64,000 nucleotides of DNA from Bacillota bacterium (lineage in GTDB: Bacteria > Bacillota > UBA4882 > UBA8346): positions 310,001 through 374,000 of the forward strand of contig JAEYGI010000040.1 in NCBI GenBank assembly GCA_023402395.1. The letters run 5' to 3'. The position numbers and the translations under genes were made by a program. Under the pieces are notes generated by a model. The model saw nothing but the letters and a program-made list of their open reading frames with translations, ran no database searches and was not told where the DNA came from. Positions 50,497-59,840 of this stretch are shown piece by piece; position 1 is the first letter of the stretch, and the number at the start of each line of letters is the position of its first letter.

Positions 50497-51072
50497 TTAA
50501 GGTCTGGTTCGTCTGGCGCCATTTTTAAGGGGAGTACCATAAAAACGAGTGGTTCCGGGAAGCGCGCGCCACCGGCCGGCTTCGGCGACGACTTCCGACA
50601 GCCAGCGGAGGTAGGCCCGGGGCTCGGGATACCGGAATAACTCATGGCAAACGGTCCGGACCCGCTTGACAAACACCGGATGCAGCTCCGTTTTGCCCCT
50701 GCCCCTGACTAGCGGGCATAGGGTATGAGCCCTGGGGTCGATCGGCAGGATCAACAGATCTTTAGCCGTCAGGTAGGGGACCAACGGAAAAACCCTGCAA
50801 GCCAGCGGCCGGAGGCTGCGATCGCAGAACCCCTCACACGATGCGAACAATACCTGTTTTCCCTGGGCATATTCATAACCGGATGGCTCGATATGCAGAA
50901 AAGACGCTTTCCGCAACAAAGCCTCTTCGTCAGGGAACAAATACATTCCCGTTTCTTCGGGCCCGCTTTGACAGCAAGCATGATTACAAAGCCCCCCACA
51001 ATCGCATTTGAGCGGAGTCACGTTCTGGAGCAGTGAATATGCTTGTTCATACCCGCTGATTAATAGATTCAT
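50497..51072 (-). CDS. Cysteine-cluster (YkgJ-like) protein
   Basis: 191 residues with grouped cysteines: CDCGGLCNHACC near 24-35, then FASCEGFCDRSLRPLACRVFPLVPY near 76-100, and LCPL. The order C-C-x-G-x-C-x-x-x-C-C then R-P-x-x-C-R-x-F-P fits the zinc- or iron-chelating domain of YkgJ. Cytoplasmic, function unknown. Confidence 0.78.
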   Translation of the reverse strand: MNLLISGYEQAYSLLQNVTPLKCDCGGLCNHACCQSGPEETGMYLFPDEEALLRKASFLHIEPSGYEYAQGKQVLFASCEGFCDRSLRPLACRVFPLVPYLTAKDLLILPIDPRAHTLCPLVRGRGKTELHPVFVKRVRTVCHELFRYPEPRAYLRWLSEVVAEAGRWRALPGTTRFYGTPLKNGARRTRP

Positions 51073-51209
51073 CTCTTTTAGTACGCCTTGTCCAATGAGA
51101 ATCCGGCGTAATTATATCAAATAGTTCTTATAATAGAAAGCACTTTGTAAATTGTAGAGGGAAATGGCTTTGTTGCGATTCAGTTTAGGAAATTTTGTTG
51201 TTTAACGAA

Positions 51210-51240
51210 AAAACCGGCCGAGATGTTCCCGGCCGGAATC
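51210..51240 (-). terminator. Terminator of the beta-barrel gene
   Basis: CCGGCC / GGCCGG stem with a T-run on the minus strand (GGTTTTTTCG). Confidence 0.75.
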
Positions 51241-51271
51241 GAAATGATGGAATAGAATATTCCGAGTTAGT

Positions 51272-51910
51272 TTATATTTCTACCGCAATACCGGTCGTGA
51301 ACACGTGGGCATCGGTATCATAAGCGGCTTTGGCCTGAATCTTAGAATTCAGGGAATAACTGGCTCCAAGCCGGATAGTACGGGCGTTCCAATCGTCCGG
51401 GTCGATCGGCATCTCTCCGGCGAGACGTAGTTTGGACCCGAGCCGCAGGGTGGCTCCGGGGGTCAGGGTTAACCGGTCGTCCTCTTGGCGTTGATTGGAT
51501 TCCAGATTCAAGAAGGCAAATGCGAAATTTAGGTCGGTCCATACTGACAGTCCATATTGAGAGATTTCCCGTTCCCCCGGATCGTAGCCGAGATAAGCTG
51601 TATACCCCATGTCGTCGTGCACCGGGCTGAAATAGGCCTTGATAACGGTTTGCCGGTCGTCGGAATGGTTTAGATTGGAGATATTGCCGGCAATGGTAAC
51701 CGATGAGAATAAGCCGTAACTGATCTCCGAATTTACCGAGTAGTTGGATCGCTGATCTCGATCAATGGCGGTGTTCAGTTCCAGCCCCAGACCGGCCGGG
51801 GGAAGAATCCGCCCGGTCTCCGCGCCTATGGTCAGTGGATTGGCGAAAGCAGTAGTTGCGGTGCTGGCAAGGATGACTAGTGTGATGAAAACTGTGATTG
51901 TTTTTTTCAT
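51272..51910 (-). CDS. Putative outer-membrane beta-barrel protein
   Basis: 212 residues from ATG 51910 (AAAGGAG upstream). Signal peptide MKKTITVFITLVILASTATT-AFA. The mature part alternates polar and non-polar residues in short strands (NYSVNSEISYGLFSSVTIAG, then KLRLAGEMPI, TIRLGASYSLNSKIQAKAAY) and ends in TTGIAVEI, a terminal strand pattern. It implies an outer membrane. Loops contain acidic repeats, but the cargo or role is unknown. Confidence 0.65.
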   Translation of the reverse strand: MKKTITVFITLVILASTATTAFANPLTIGAETGRILPPAGLGLELNTAIDRDQRSNYSVNSEISYGLFSSVTIAGNISNLNHSDDRQTVIKAYFSPVHDDMGYTAYLGYDPGEREISQYGLSVWTDLNFAFAFLNLESNQRQEDDRLTLTPGATLRLGSKLRLAGEMPIDPDDWNARTIRLGASYSLNSKIQAKAAYDTDAHVFTTGIAVEI

Positions 51911-52162
51911 GCGCCGAACGCTCCTTTCAAATCTGATGTGATGATCTTCCACAAACTCAGGCGCAGTCCTTTAGAGATCATTTGTTAATCCAGGCAAAGA
52001 CGGCATCGATATCCAAATTAAAGCATTAAATATGTATTTCCATCCCGATGCTGTTTGAATGGCTGCTTTTATAAGGCTTTTTACTTGGGGATAAAAGTGA
52101 TTTTTGGAAAGAACCTGATCCGTTTCGCAGGATTTTTGATATAACTCGCGAAATAACCAGTT

Positions 52163-53029
52163 ATGAGTCAAGTGAGTCAAGTGTCGCTTAATGGAGAAAC
52201 CGTGATTTATGGGGTGTTCGGTGACCCGGTCGCGCACAGCTTGTCGCCGGCAATGCATAACGCGGCCTATAGCGCGTTGGAAATGAACTGTGTATATGTA
52301 CCTTTTCATGTAGGGCCCGGCGATCTGCCACAAGCGGTCCGGGGGATCCGGGCGCTCAATATTGGCGGCGTCAATCTGACGATTCCTCATAAGCAAGCGA
52401 TCCTTTCCGAATTGGACGAGATTGAGGGGGATTCGTTATTCAGCGGCTCGGTCAATACGGTGATTAACCGCAATGGAAGACTGGTCGGAACCAGCACTGA
52501 CGGGAGTGGCTTTTTGCAATCGCTACGGGAGGAAGGACACTGGGACCCGAATGGGGCCGAGGTGCTCATGCTGGGGGCGGGGGGATCGGCGGCGGCGTTA
52601 ATCTATAGCCTGATCAGCGCCAAAGTAAAAACATTGACCGTACTTAATCGGGATGTTGATCGTGCCGTACAACTGAGGGAACAGGTGGGCCGGAAGACGG
52701 GGTTCACGATTGAGGCCGAAGGCTTGGGCAGCCTTGGGGCATTGGAGAGGGAGCGCTATCAATTGCTTATCAATACGACATCCGTAGGGTTGCATGAGGA
52801 TCAATCCTTGATCGCCCCGGCCTGGTTTCACTCCGGATTATTGGTATATGATCTTGTTTATCGGCGCGGCGGAACCCAGTTGCTGCGCGAGGCTCGGGAG
52901 GCCGGGTGCCGGACGTTGTCCGGCCTGTCGCTCCTGCTTTATCAGGGCGCCCAGAGTTTCTCCTTATGGTTTAATCAGGAAGCGCCGATAGAAAAAATGA
53001 GGGAAGCGCTTCAATCGTCTGAATTATGA
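52163..53029 (+). CDS. aroE: Shikimate dehydrogenase
   Basis: 288 residues. N-terminal substrate motifs YGVFGDPVAHSLSPAMHN near 16-33, NLTIPHK near 70 (catalytic Lys) and GTSTDGSGF near 110 (catalytic Asp); NADPH-binding MLGAGGSAAALIYSL near 135; end GLSLLLYQGAQSFSLW. It reduces 3-dehydroshikimate to shikimate for aromatic amino acids. The start ATG is followed by a short repeat SQVSQVS. comFB follows 15 bp later. Confidence 0.95.
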   Translation: MSQVSQVSLNGETVIYGVFGDPVAHSLSPAMHNAAYSALEMNCVYVPFHVGPGDLPQAVRGIRALNIGGVNLTIPHKQAILSELDEIEGDSLFSGSVNTVINRNGRLVGTSTDGSGFLQSLREEGHWDPNGAEVLMLGAGGSAAALIYSLISAKVKTLTVLNRDVDRAVQLREQVGRKTGFTIEAEGLGSLGALERERYQLLINTTSVGLHEDQSLIAPAWFHSGLLVYDLVYRRGGTQLLREAREAGCRTLSGLSLLLYQGAQSFSLWFNQEAPIEKMREALQSSEL

Positions 53030-53044
53030 GAATAAGGGGAGGAA

Positions 53045-53311
53045 ATGATGCTTTTTAAAAATTACATGGAAGATGTGGTTATCGAGGTTCTAAACGAGTT
53101 TCTGGCCAAAAACCCCAATTATTGCGGTTGCGATCGCTGCCGGGCGGATATGATCGTCGTTGCGCTTTCCAAATTGAAAGGCAAATATGCGGTCAGTCCC
53201 GAAGGCGAGGTTTTCGCCAAACTCTCCCGGGAGGATCGCCAGGTCCGGGCCGACGCTCTCCTGACGATTGTGGAAGCGGTAAAATTGGTGTCCCAAAATC
53301 CTCACCATTGA
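53045..53311 (+). CDS. ComFB-family late competence protein
   Basis: 88 residues. NYMEDVVIEVLNEFLAKNP near 6-24, then the paired cysteines CGCDRCRADMIVVALSKLKGKY near 27-48, the ComFB signature. GGGGAGG lies before the double ATG. In Bacillus comFB is next to the DNA-uptake helicase comFA, but here it follows aroE, and ComFB domains in other bacteria bind cyclic dinucleotides, so the role may be regulatory. Confidence 0.88.
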   Translation: MMLFKNYMEDVVIEVLNEFLAKNPNYCGCDRCRADMIVVALSKLKGKYAVSPEGEVFAKLSREDRQVRADALLTIVEAVKLVSQNPHH

Positions 53312-53490
53312 TGGGTATTATCCACTGATTGTTTATAGACTCCGCATCCACCGTTATTATAGTGAATGCAGGAATCGCAATCCACATCTTCGGAAGCATC
53401 GTCCTCAAAAACCGGACTTTGATTTTTAATCGCCTGAATCGGCTGATAGTCATCGCATTCCTGGCTAACGGCGTTATAGACCCATTCCAT
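53302..53490 (-). CDS. Small cysteine-containing protein
   Basis: 62 residues: MEWVYNAVSQECDDYQP, then SEDVDCDSCIHYNNGGCGV. Four cysteines (one near the start and CDSC...GC near 38-49) could bind metal. It overlaps the comFB 3' end by 10 bp, tail to tail. GGGGTGCGCC before the ATG is a mediocre ribosome site. Similar little proteins are common in Bacillota, so I favour a real gene. Confidence 0.55.
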   Translation of the reverse strand: MEWVYNAVSQECDDYQPIQAIKNQSPVFEDDASEDVDCDSCIHYNNGGCGVYKQSVDNTHQW

Positions 53491-53612
53491 GGCGCACCCC
53501 GTCTTTTCATAGTCCGGGGTTTATTTTTTCGTTTCTTAACCCAAACTATTCTTAAATGATGATGGTTGATCCTTTACGGATCCCTGGTAAGCATATATTT
53601 TCCTACATATGC

Positions 53613-53641
53613 TTGTGGACATGCGATAAATCCGTTATAAT
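53613..53641 (+). promoter_or_regulatory. Promoter of the RNase J gene
   Basis: -35 TTGTGG (53613-53618), 17-bp spacer, -10 TATAAT (53636-53641). An inverted repeat AAGCATAT / ATATGCTT lies just upstream (53589-53614). Confidence 0.75.
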
Positions 53642-53769
53642 TAAATCATAAATTATAGTGCGGCGTTTTCATTGGCTGATTGTTTTTTTACGGGGTCTCG
53701 GGAAGCCCGGCGGAAAAAACCCGAATCGTCACCGGATTACAGCAGCACTTTTTGGAGGTGTTTTTTTTA

Positions 53770-55434
53770 TTGGGTCTTTTTAACAAAGCGGATCGTGTTT
53801 TACTGATCCCCTTGGGCGGATTGGGTGAGATCGGTAAAAACATGATGGCCGTGGAATTTAATCGGGAGATCCTTGTAATTGACGCAGGTCAGATGTTTCC
53901 CGATGAAGATATGCCTGGAATCGATTTGGTAATTCCGGATATCAGTTATCTATTGGAAAACAAGGAACGGGTGCGGGGCATTCTCCTTACGCACGGGCAT
54001 GAGGATCATATCGGGGCGTTGCCGTACATTTTAAAGCAATTGAACGTACCGGTCTATGGAACCAAACTCACCCTCGGCCTGGCCAAAGGGAAATTCGAAG
54101 AGCACAATATGGCCCGGGACGTTCATATGGTTTGCGTCAAAGCCGGGGATGAACATAAAATCGGCAACTTCCTGGTCGAGTTTATCCATGTCAACCATAG
54201 CATCGCGGATGTGGTTTCCCTAGCGATCCACACTCCGGTTGGAGTGGTTTTGCATACCGCCGATTTCAAATTCGATCATACTCCGGTGGACGGCCGGGTA
54301 ACTGATTTTAAAAAACTTGCTGAACTTGGAGACAAGGGAGTCCTGGTCCTTCTCTCCGACAGTACCAATGTGGAACGGGAAGGGTATACCCCTTCCGAGC
54401 GAGAACTTTACCAAACGTTCAATGAGATCTTTGTCCAAGCTCCGGGGCGGATCCTGGTTGCGACCTTCGCCTCCAATATCCACCGGATTCAGCAGATTAT
54501 GGACACTGCGTTCCGGCATAACCGGAAAGTGGCTTTGGTTGGCCGGAGCATGGTCAACGTGGCCACGATCGCGATGGAATTGGGGTATCTGAAAGTTCCC
54601 GAAGGGTTGATGGTCGATGTGGATGAAATCGACCGTTACCCCATCAATCAGATGACCATCATCACCACCGGAAGCCAAGGCGAGCCGATGTCGGCGTTGA
54701 CCCGGATGGCGACTTCCGATCATCGCAAAATCAATATCATCCCCGGCGATACGGTAGTTATTTCCGCATCTACCGTTCCCGGCAACGAAAAACTGGTGGC
54801 CCGGACCATCAACCATCTTTTCAAGCAAGGCGCCAAGGTGATCTATGAGTCCGATTCGGGGATTCATGTATCCGGCCATGCGAGTCAGGAAGAGTTAAAA
54901 TTAATGATTCATTTGGTCCGGCCCAAGTATTTTCTGCCGGTTCACGGCGAGTACCGTCATCTGGTTCAGCACGCCCAATTGGCGGTGGACGTTGGAATCG
55001 ATAGTGAAAACGTGGTTATCGCCGAAAACGGCGATCTGGTGGAAGTCTCCAGGGATCGAATCCGGGTGGCCGGAAAAGTTCCATCCGGCAAAATCTTTGT
55101 CGATGGCCTGGGTGTGGGCGATGTCGGAAACATCGTGCTCCGGGACAGAAAGCAGTTGTCTCAGGATGGGATCTTAATCGTCGTGGTCACCATCGATAAA
55201 GAAAGTGGCCGGATTATGGCGGGCCCGGATATCGTATCCCGCGGTTTCGTTTACGTCCGGGAATCTGAGGAATTGATTGAAGAGGCCAAGGAGAAAGTAA
55301 AAACAGCGATCGATGGATGCCAAAATGCGGACTGGTCCACCTTAAAAAGCCAGATCCGGGAGATCCTCGGCAAGCACCTCTACGGCCGGATGAAGCGGAG
55401 GCCGATGATTCTGCCGATTATCATGGAAGTGTAA
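53770..55434 (+). CDS. rnj: Ribonuclease J
   Basis: 554 residues from TTG 53770, placed 9 bp behind GGAGGTG; the longer ATG frame at 53680 lacks a ribosome site and adds non-homologous residues. Metallo-beta-lactamase core with LTHGHEDHIGALPYI near 74-88 (two zinc ions), NHSIADVVSL near 141, and the beta-CASP region VLLSDSTNVEREGYTPSER near 193. C-terminal STVPGNEKLV and RPKYFLPVHGEYRHL. It performs 5'-3' exo- and endonucleolytic mRNA and rRNA processing. Confidence 0.95.
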   Translation: MGLFNKADRVLLIPLGGLGEIGKNMMAVEFNREILVIDAGQMFPDEDMPGIDLVIPDISYLLENKERVRGILLTHGHEDHIGALPYILKQLNVPVYGTKLTLGLAKGKFEEHNMARDVHMVCVKAGDEHKIGNFLVEFIHVNHSIADVVSLAIHTPVGVVLHTADFKFDHTPVDGRVTDFKKLAELGDKGVLVLLSDSTNVEREGYTPSERELYQTFNEIFVQAPGRILVATFASNIHRIQQIMDTAFRHNRKVALVGRSMVNVATIAMELGYLKVPEGLMVDVDEIDRYPINQMTIITTGSQGEPMSALTRMATSDHRKINIIPGDTVVISASTVPGNEKLVARTINHLFKQGAKVIYESDSGIHVSGHASQEELKLMIHLVRPKYFLPVHGEYRHLVQHAQLAVDVGIDSENVVIAENGDLVEVSRDRIRVAGKVPSGKIFVDGLGVGDVGNIVLRDRKQLSQDGILIVVVTIDKESGRIMAGPDIVSRGFVYVRESEELIEEAKEKVKTAIDGCQNADWSTLKSQIREILGKHLYGRMKRRPMILPIIMEV

Positions 55435-55447
55435 GGTTTGTTTCGAT

Positions 55448-55482
55448 GCGGCATTGGATTAACTTCAATGCCGCTTTTTTTC
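55448..55482 (+). terminator. Intrinsic terminator of rnj
   Basis: GCGGCATTG / CAATGCCGC, 9-bp stem, followed by T7. Confidence 0.9.
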
Positions 55483-55505
55483 ATCTCCGCATGTTTATCA
55501 GTTAG

Positions 55506-55727
55506 CTAATGTTCATCAAAGGGATTTTCCAGATTATTCAGGATTAACCGCAATTCATCCTCCCATTTTAACTGGTGGTAGGTGAGAATCTCCTTTCTGA
55601 CCAGTGAGGGAGTATGGCAGTGCGAACAGACGATGCCGTAGACGTCGTTTTTGCGGTTGATGATATAATGCAGCGTATCCGCCCCGCAACGGGGACAGAG
55701 ATAGATATGATCGCGATCATGGTCCAT
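55506..55727 (-). CDS. Small zinc-ribbon protein
   Basis: 73 residues from ATG 55727 (GGGAG at good spacing; TTG 55736 also possible). Two CxxC pairs, CPRCGADTLHYI and CSHCHTPS, make a zinc ribbon. The C-terminus is charged and helical (LKWEDELRLILNNLENP). Convergent with rnj. Function unknown. Confidence 0.7.
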   Translation of the reverse strand: MDHDRDHIYLCPRCGADTLHYIINRKNDVYGIVCSHCHTPSLVRKEILTYHQLKWEDELRLILNNLENPFDEH

Positions 55728-55933
55728 ATCGCTCAACTCCCACTTGTGTCTAAAGCCATTGATTTAAAGTCTTGCTTAAGGACGACTTCCCGATTCTTTT
55801 TATAGTATTTGAGAAACCGGTATTCTCATTCTGCCAAGTAAAGTCAGAGCCTCTTCAATTTTTCAAAATCCGCTATCGGGATAAGCAGGAATGGAAGACA
55901 TTCCCACGAATTTATTCTCTCGGAGGTGGAGCC

Positions 55934-57019
55934 ATGAAAACCGAGGAACTGAAATATTGGATATGGTGGAATCGGGTTCCGGGGGTCGGGTCCAGCCGTT
56001 TTTTTAAACTATTGGAAGAGTTCGGCAGCATGAAAGATGCCTGGGAAGCGAAGTCCTCGACCTTAAGAACGTTGATCGGCGACAAGGCGGTGGAAGGACT
56101 AGCAGAAACAAAAAAATGGGATCCTGAACTGGAAATGGCTAGAGCCGATCAGATGGTAATCCGCATTATTGGTTTTCCTGACACCGATTATCCGCCGCCG
56201 TTGAAAAAAATTCCGGATCCTCCTCCGATCCTCTATGTCAGGGGCGGGTTTGAATATGGGGATGATATCGCCGTGGCGATCGTCGGAACCCGGAACCCGA
56301 CTCCCCAAGGCGTCTGCATCGCCAGAGAATTGGCACAGCAATTGAGCAACCAGGGTCTGACCATTATCAGCGGAATGGCGCGCGGAATCGATTCTGAGGC
56401 CCATACGGGGGCGTTGGAAGCCGGAGGACGTACCGTGGCGGTTTTGGGATGCGGCGTGGACGTGGTTTATCCCAAGGAGAACCAATGGTTATTGGAGCGG
56501 ATTGTGGCCAAAGGGGCGGTAGTATCGGAGTTTCCTTTACGAACCGATCCGCTGGCCAAAAACTTCCCAGCCCGGAACCGGATTATCAGTGGGCTGAGTT
56601 TGGGAGTGGTCGTGGTCGAAGCGGCCGAGGACAGCGGATCCCTGATTACCGCCGGGTTCGCCCTTGATCAGGGCAGAGAGGTTTTTGCGGTTCCGGGAAA
56701 TATCAATAATGATTTTAGCAAAGGGCCTCACAAGTTGATTCGCCAGGGAGCCAGATTGATCGAAAACTATCAGGATATTCTGGCGGAGTTGTCCATTCCG
56801 CAACTGGCGGAGGCGGAACTGGCGACAGCTGCGGATCAAAACTGGTCGGAAGAGGAACGGAAAGTGCTGGGAGTGATGAGCCGGGAACCGCTTCATGTGG
56901 ACCAGATCGTGCGTAAATGCGGTTTGGCCTCCGCCCAATTGAATTCCATCCTGATTCAATTGGAACTGAGTGGAGCAGTAAAACGCTTTCCCGGCCAATT
57001 ATATTTAAAGGTAAAGTGA
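55934..57019 (+). CDS. dprA: DNA-processing protein DprA (Smf)
   Basis: 361 residues from ATG 55934 (CGGAGGTGGA upstream). N-terminal SAM-like domain (LKYWIWWNRVPGVGSSRFF), Rossmann core with VAIVGTRNPTPQG near 112, SGMARGIDSEAHTGAL near 142, GCGVDVVYP near 170, and the ssDNA-binding loop FPARNRIISGLS near 208; the C-terminal winged helix (LHVDQIVRKCGLASAQLNSIL) is of the DprA type. It loads RecA on incoming ssDNA during transformation. It precedes smg and topA as in many bacteria. Confidence 0.95.
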   Translation: MKTEELKYWIWWNRVPGVGSSRFFKLLEEFGSMKDAWEAKSSTLRTLIGDKAVEGLAETKKWDPELEMARADQMVIRIIGFPDTDYPPPLKKIPDPPPILYVRGGFEYGDDIAVAIVGTRNPTPQGVCIARELAQQLSNQGLTIISGMARGIDSEAHTGALEAGGRTVAVLGCGVDVVYPKENQWLLERIVAKGAVVSEFPLRTDPLAKNFPARNRIISGLSLGVVVVEAAEDSGSLITAGFALDQGREVFAVPGNINNDFSKGPHKLIRQGARLIENYQDILAELSIPQLAEAELATAADQNWSEEERKVLGVMSREPLHVDQIVRKCGLASAQLNSILIQLELSGAVKRFPGQLYLKVK

Positions 57020-57176
57020 ACGGGCGGGTTGGTCCGGGATATACTATATTGACTTTACATCCATTCAAGAAATGGTATAATATACTAAGCTTATCCTCCC
57101 CAATTGGAATCCTTTTAATCTAAAGATAATCCTTTCCAATGCCGAAAGAGAGAATAATGACAGCGAGAACAAGGGG

Positions 57177-57653
57177 ATGAAATCATTGGATCGGGTCGTC
57201 AAAATTGCCAACTATGTAGTCAAATACGTGTATAAACAGAGGGAACCATCCTGCACCGGTCCGGAATTGCAGGCGACGCTGGTCCGTTCGGGGTATGAGC
57301 CGAACGAAATTGAGGCCGCTTTCCGGCTATTGCATTCGATATCCGGCGTATTGAAGTCCGATGAGACCGAAACCGCCAGTCTTCCGGTGCGGGGACACCG
57401 GGTTTTCAGTCCGGCTGAGTTGCGCAAGATCTCCGTCCCGTGTCAGGGCGAAATTTTGCGGTTGGTTACCACGGCATTGATTTCTCAGGAAGAAATGGGA
57501 AAAATTTTAGCAGAAGCATTGAAAATGGAAAATTACGAGGTCGGATTGAAAGAATTGGAACTGATATTGCATAAAGTGATCAATGATGAGGAACGATTAT
57601 TGATGATCCTGGTAAACCCCGGTGATCAAGTTCCTTGTTTTGTGCTCAACTGA
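57177..57653 (+). CDS. smg: Smg/DUF494 family protein
   Basis: 158 residues, all-helical DUF494 with ELQATLVRSGYEPNEIEAAF near 30-49 and a C-terminal helix KELELILHKVIND. The gene lies between dprA and topA, as smg does next to smf in E. coli. Function unproven. ATG 57177 sits close to AAGGGG; TTG 57186 would be better spaced, so the start is uncertain by three codons. Confidence 0.8.
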   Translation: MKSLDRVVKIANYVVKYVYKQREPSCTGPELQATLVRSGYEPNEIEAAFRLLHSISGVLKSDETETASLPVRGHRVFSPAELRKISVPCQGEILRLVTTALISQEEMGKILAEALKMENYEVGLKELELILHKVINDEERLLMILVNPGDQVPCFVLN

Positions 57654-57661
57654 TGTTCCTG

Positions 57662-57693
57662 ATGGGTTATAATATTTGATAACCCATTTTTTA
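57662..57693 (+). terminator. Intrinsic terminator after smg
   Basis: ATGGGTTAT / ATAACCCAT stem followed by TTTTTTA, 45 bp before topA. Confidence 0.85.
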
Positions 57694-57737
57694 TCAGATC
57701 AAGGCATCATTTTGTTAACCGGGCGGAGGTATCTGGA

Positions 57738-59840
57738 GTGAAATCGTTGGTAATCGTTGAATCCCCTGCCAAAGCAAAGACCATCGAAAAGTATCTGGGG
57801 AAAAAATTTACAGTCAAGGCGTCCATGGGTCATGTGGTCGATCTTCCGAAAAGTCAATACGGGGTCGATATCGATAATGGGTTTAAACCTAAATATATCA
57901 AGATTCGGGGCAAGGCCAAAATCATTCAGGAATTGAAAGAATCAGCCAAAAAAGCGGATTCGGTCTTCCTAGCCACTGACCCAGACCGGGAAGGGGAAGC
58001 GATCTCCTGGCACCTAGCGAACATTCTTGACCTGAAGAAGGAACGCTGCAAACGGGTTGAGTTCCATGAGATTACCAAGCGCGCGGTTGAAAATTCGTTA
58101 AAAAACCCCCGGGAGATTGATCTGGATAAAGTCAACGCGCAGCAAACCCGGAGAATTCTAGATCGGATCGTGGGCTATGAACTGAGTCCGCTGCTGTGGC
58201 GGAAAGTCCGGCGCGGGCTGAGCGCCGGACGGGTCCAGTCGGTGGCGGTCCGGTTAATCTGCGAACGGGAACAAGAGATAAAGGAGTTCGTCCGCGAGGA
58301 ATATTGGACGATCACCGGCGAATTCGCTAACGGGAAAGCGGAGAAATTTCCCGCCAAACTGGTATCGCGCGGCAAACAGAAATTGGCCATCGGCAATGAG
58401 GACGAAGCCCGGGCCATTGAAGCCGCCTTGAAACAGTTTACGTATCAAGTCTCCGAAGTTAAAAAAAAGGAAAAGCTGCGCTATCCGGCGCCACCGTTCA
58501 CTACCAGCAGCTTGCAACAGGAAGCGGCCCGGAAGTTCGGCTTCAGCGCCAAGAAGACCATGATCCTCGCCCAACAGCTCTATGAAGGGCTAGAACTCGG
58601 CGAGGAAGGCAGCGACGGGTTGATTACCTATATGAGAACCGACTCGGTTCGGATCGCAATCGAAGCCCAAACCGAGGCCAAGGAAGTGATCGGACAACGC
58701 TATGGCGAACGGTTTGTGCCGGAGAATCCCCCGGTTTATAAAACTAAAGCCGCTTCAGCCCAAGAGGCGCATGAAGCAATCCGGCCGACCCGGATCGTCC
58801 GGGCTCCCGAATCGGTGAAACCTTTCTTGTCCCGGGATCAATACCGGTTATACCAATTGGTCTGGGCCCGGTTTATCGCCAGCCAGATGCGGCCGGCAGT
58901 AATGGACACGGTGGCGGTGGAGATCAAGGGCGGCGAGTTCAACTTCAAAGCCAACGGCAGCGTGATCAAGTTTCCGGGTTTTCTTGAAGTTTATCAGGAA
59001 GGCCGGGACGACGAAGCCCAGGAAGAGGAAGAAAGCCTTCCCGAATTGGCCGAAGGCGAAAAGGTCAGCTTAATGGAGGTCTTGCCCAAGCAGCATTTCA
59101 CCCAGCCCCCACCTCGCTATACCGAGGCCACGCTGATTAAAACCTTGGAAGAGAAGGGAATCGGCCGCCCCAGCACCTTCGCGCCGACGATCGACACGAT
59201 TATGAAGCGCAACTATGTCCAGTTGGAGGAGAAACGCTTTAAACCCACTGATCTGGGTCAGATTGTGGTCGAACTTTTAAAACAAAAATTCGGCCAGATC
59301 GTCGATTATGAGTTTACCGCCGAAATGGAGGAGAAGCTTGACCGCATCGCCGAGGGCGAACTGGACTGGGTCAAGGTTTTGGCCGATTTCTACGGATCGT
59401 TCAGCGAGGAGGTCACTCAAGCCAAAGAAACCATGGAACGGATCGAGGTCCCGGTCGAGGAGAGCGATGAGAAATGCGAGAAATGCGGCCGGACCATGGT
59501 TTATAAATACGGGAGGTTTGGAAAGTTTTTAGCTTGCCCCGGCTATCCCGAATGTAAAAACGCCAAACCGCTCCGCCGCTCCTTAGGGGTGAAATGCCCG
59601 AAATGCGGCGAAGGGGAGATCGTTGAGCGCAAATCGAAAAAGGGCCGGATGTTTTACGGATGTAATCAATATCCCAAATGTGATTTTATGAGCTGGGAAC
59701 GACCGTACAAGGACCCTTGCCCACAGTGCGGCTCGATCTGCTCGGTCAAGGGACCGCGGAACGGACCTAAAACGATCACTTGTTTGAAGGAAGGCTGCGG
59801 CTACACGGCAGAGATCGCGGAGCCGGGTGATTCCGAATGA
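57738..59840 (+). CDS. topA: DNA topoisomerase I
   Basis: 700 residues from GTG 57738 (GGAGGT upstream). TOPRIM domain VIVESPAKAKTIEKYLGKKF at the start and DPDREGEAISWHLA near 80; catalytic Tyr near 298 in LITYMRTDSVR; then three C-terminal zinc fingers (CEKCGRTM... near 579, CPKCGEGE... near 620, CPQCGSIC... near 667). It relaxes negative supercoils. trmFO overlaps its stop by 4 bp. Confidence 0.97.
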   Translation: MKSLVIVESPAKAKTIEKYLGKKFTVKASMGHVVDLPKSQYGVDIDNGFKPKYIKIRGKAKIIQELKESAKKADSVFLATDPDREGEAISWHLANILDLKKERCKRVEFHEITKRAVENSLKNPREIDLDKVNAQQTRRILDRIVGYELSPLLWRKVRRGLSAGRVQSVAVRLICEREQEIKEFVREEYWTITGEFANGKAEKFPAKLVSRGKQKLAIGNEDEARAIEAALKQFTYQVSEVKKKEKLRYPAPPFTTSSLQQEAARKFGFSAKKTMILAQQLYEGLELGEEGSDGLITYMRTDSVRIAIEAQTEAKEVIGQRYGERFVPENPPVYKTKAASAQEAHEAIRPTRIVRAPESVKPFLSRDQYRLYQLVWARFIASQMRPAVMDTVAVEIKGGEFNFKANGSVIKFPGFLEVYQEGRDDEAQEEEESLPELAEGEKVSLMEVLPKQHFTQPPPRYTEATLIKTLEEKGIGRPSTFAPTIDTIMKRNYVQLEEKRFKPTDLGQIVVELLKQKFGQIVDYEFTAEMEEKLDRIAEGELDWVKVLADFYGSFSEEVTQAKETMERIEVPVEESDEKCEKCGRTMVYKYGRFGKFLACPGYPECKNAKPLRRSLGVKCPKCGEGEIVERKSKKGRMFYGCNQYPKCDFMSWERPYKDPCPQCGSICSVKGPRNGPKTITCLKEGCGYTAEIAEPGDSE

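Noticed and set aside
50298..50528. 76-codon plus frame with a hydrophobic end
   Set aside because: No ribosome site; its end overlaps the YkgJ-like gene on the other strand, whose cysteine pattern is clearly real.
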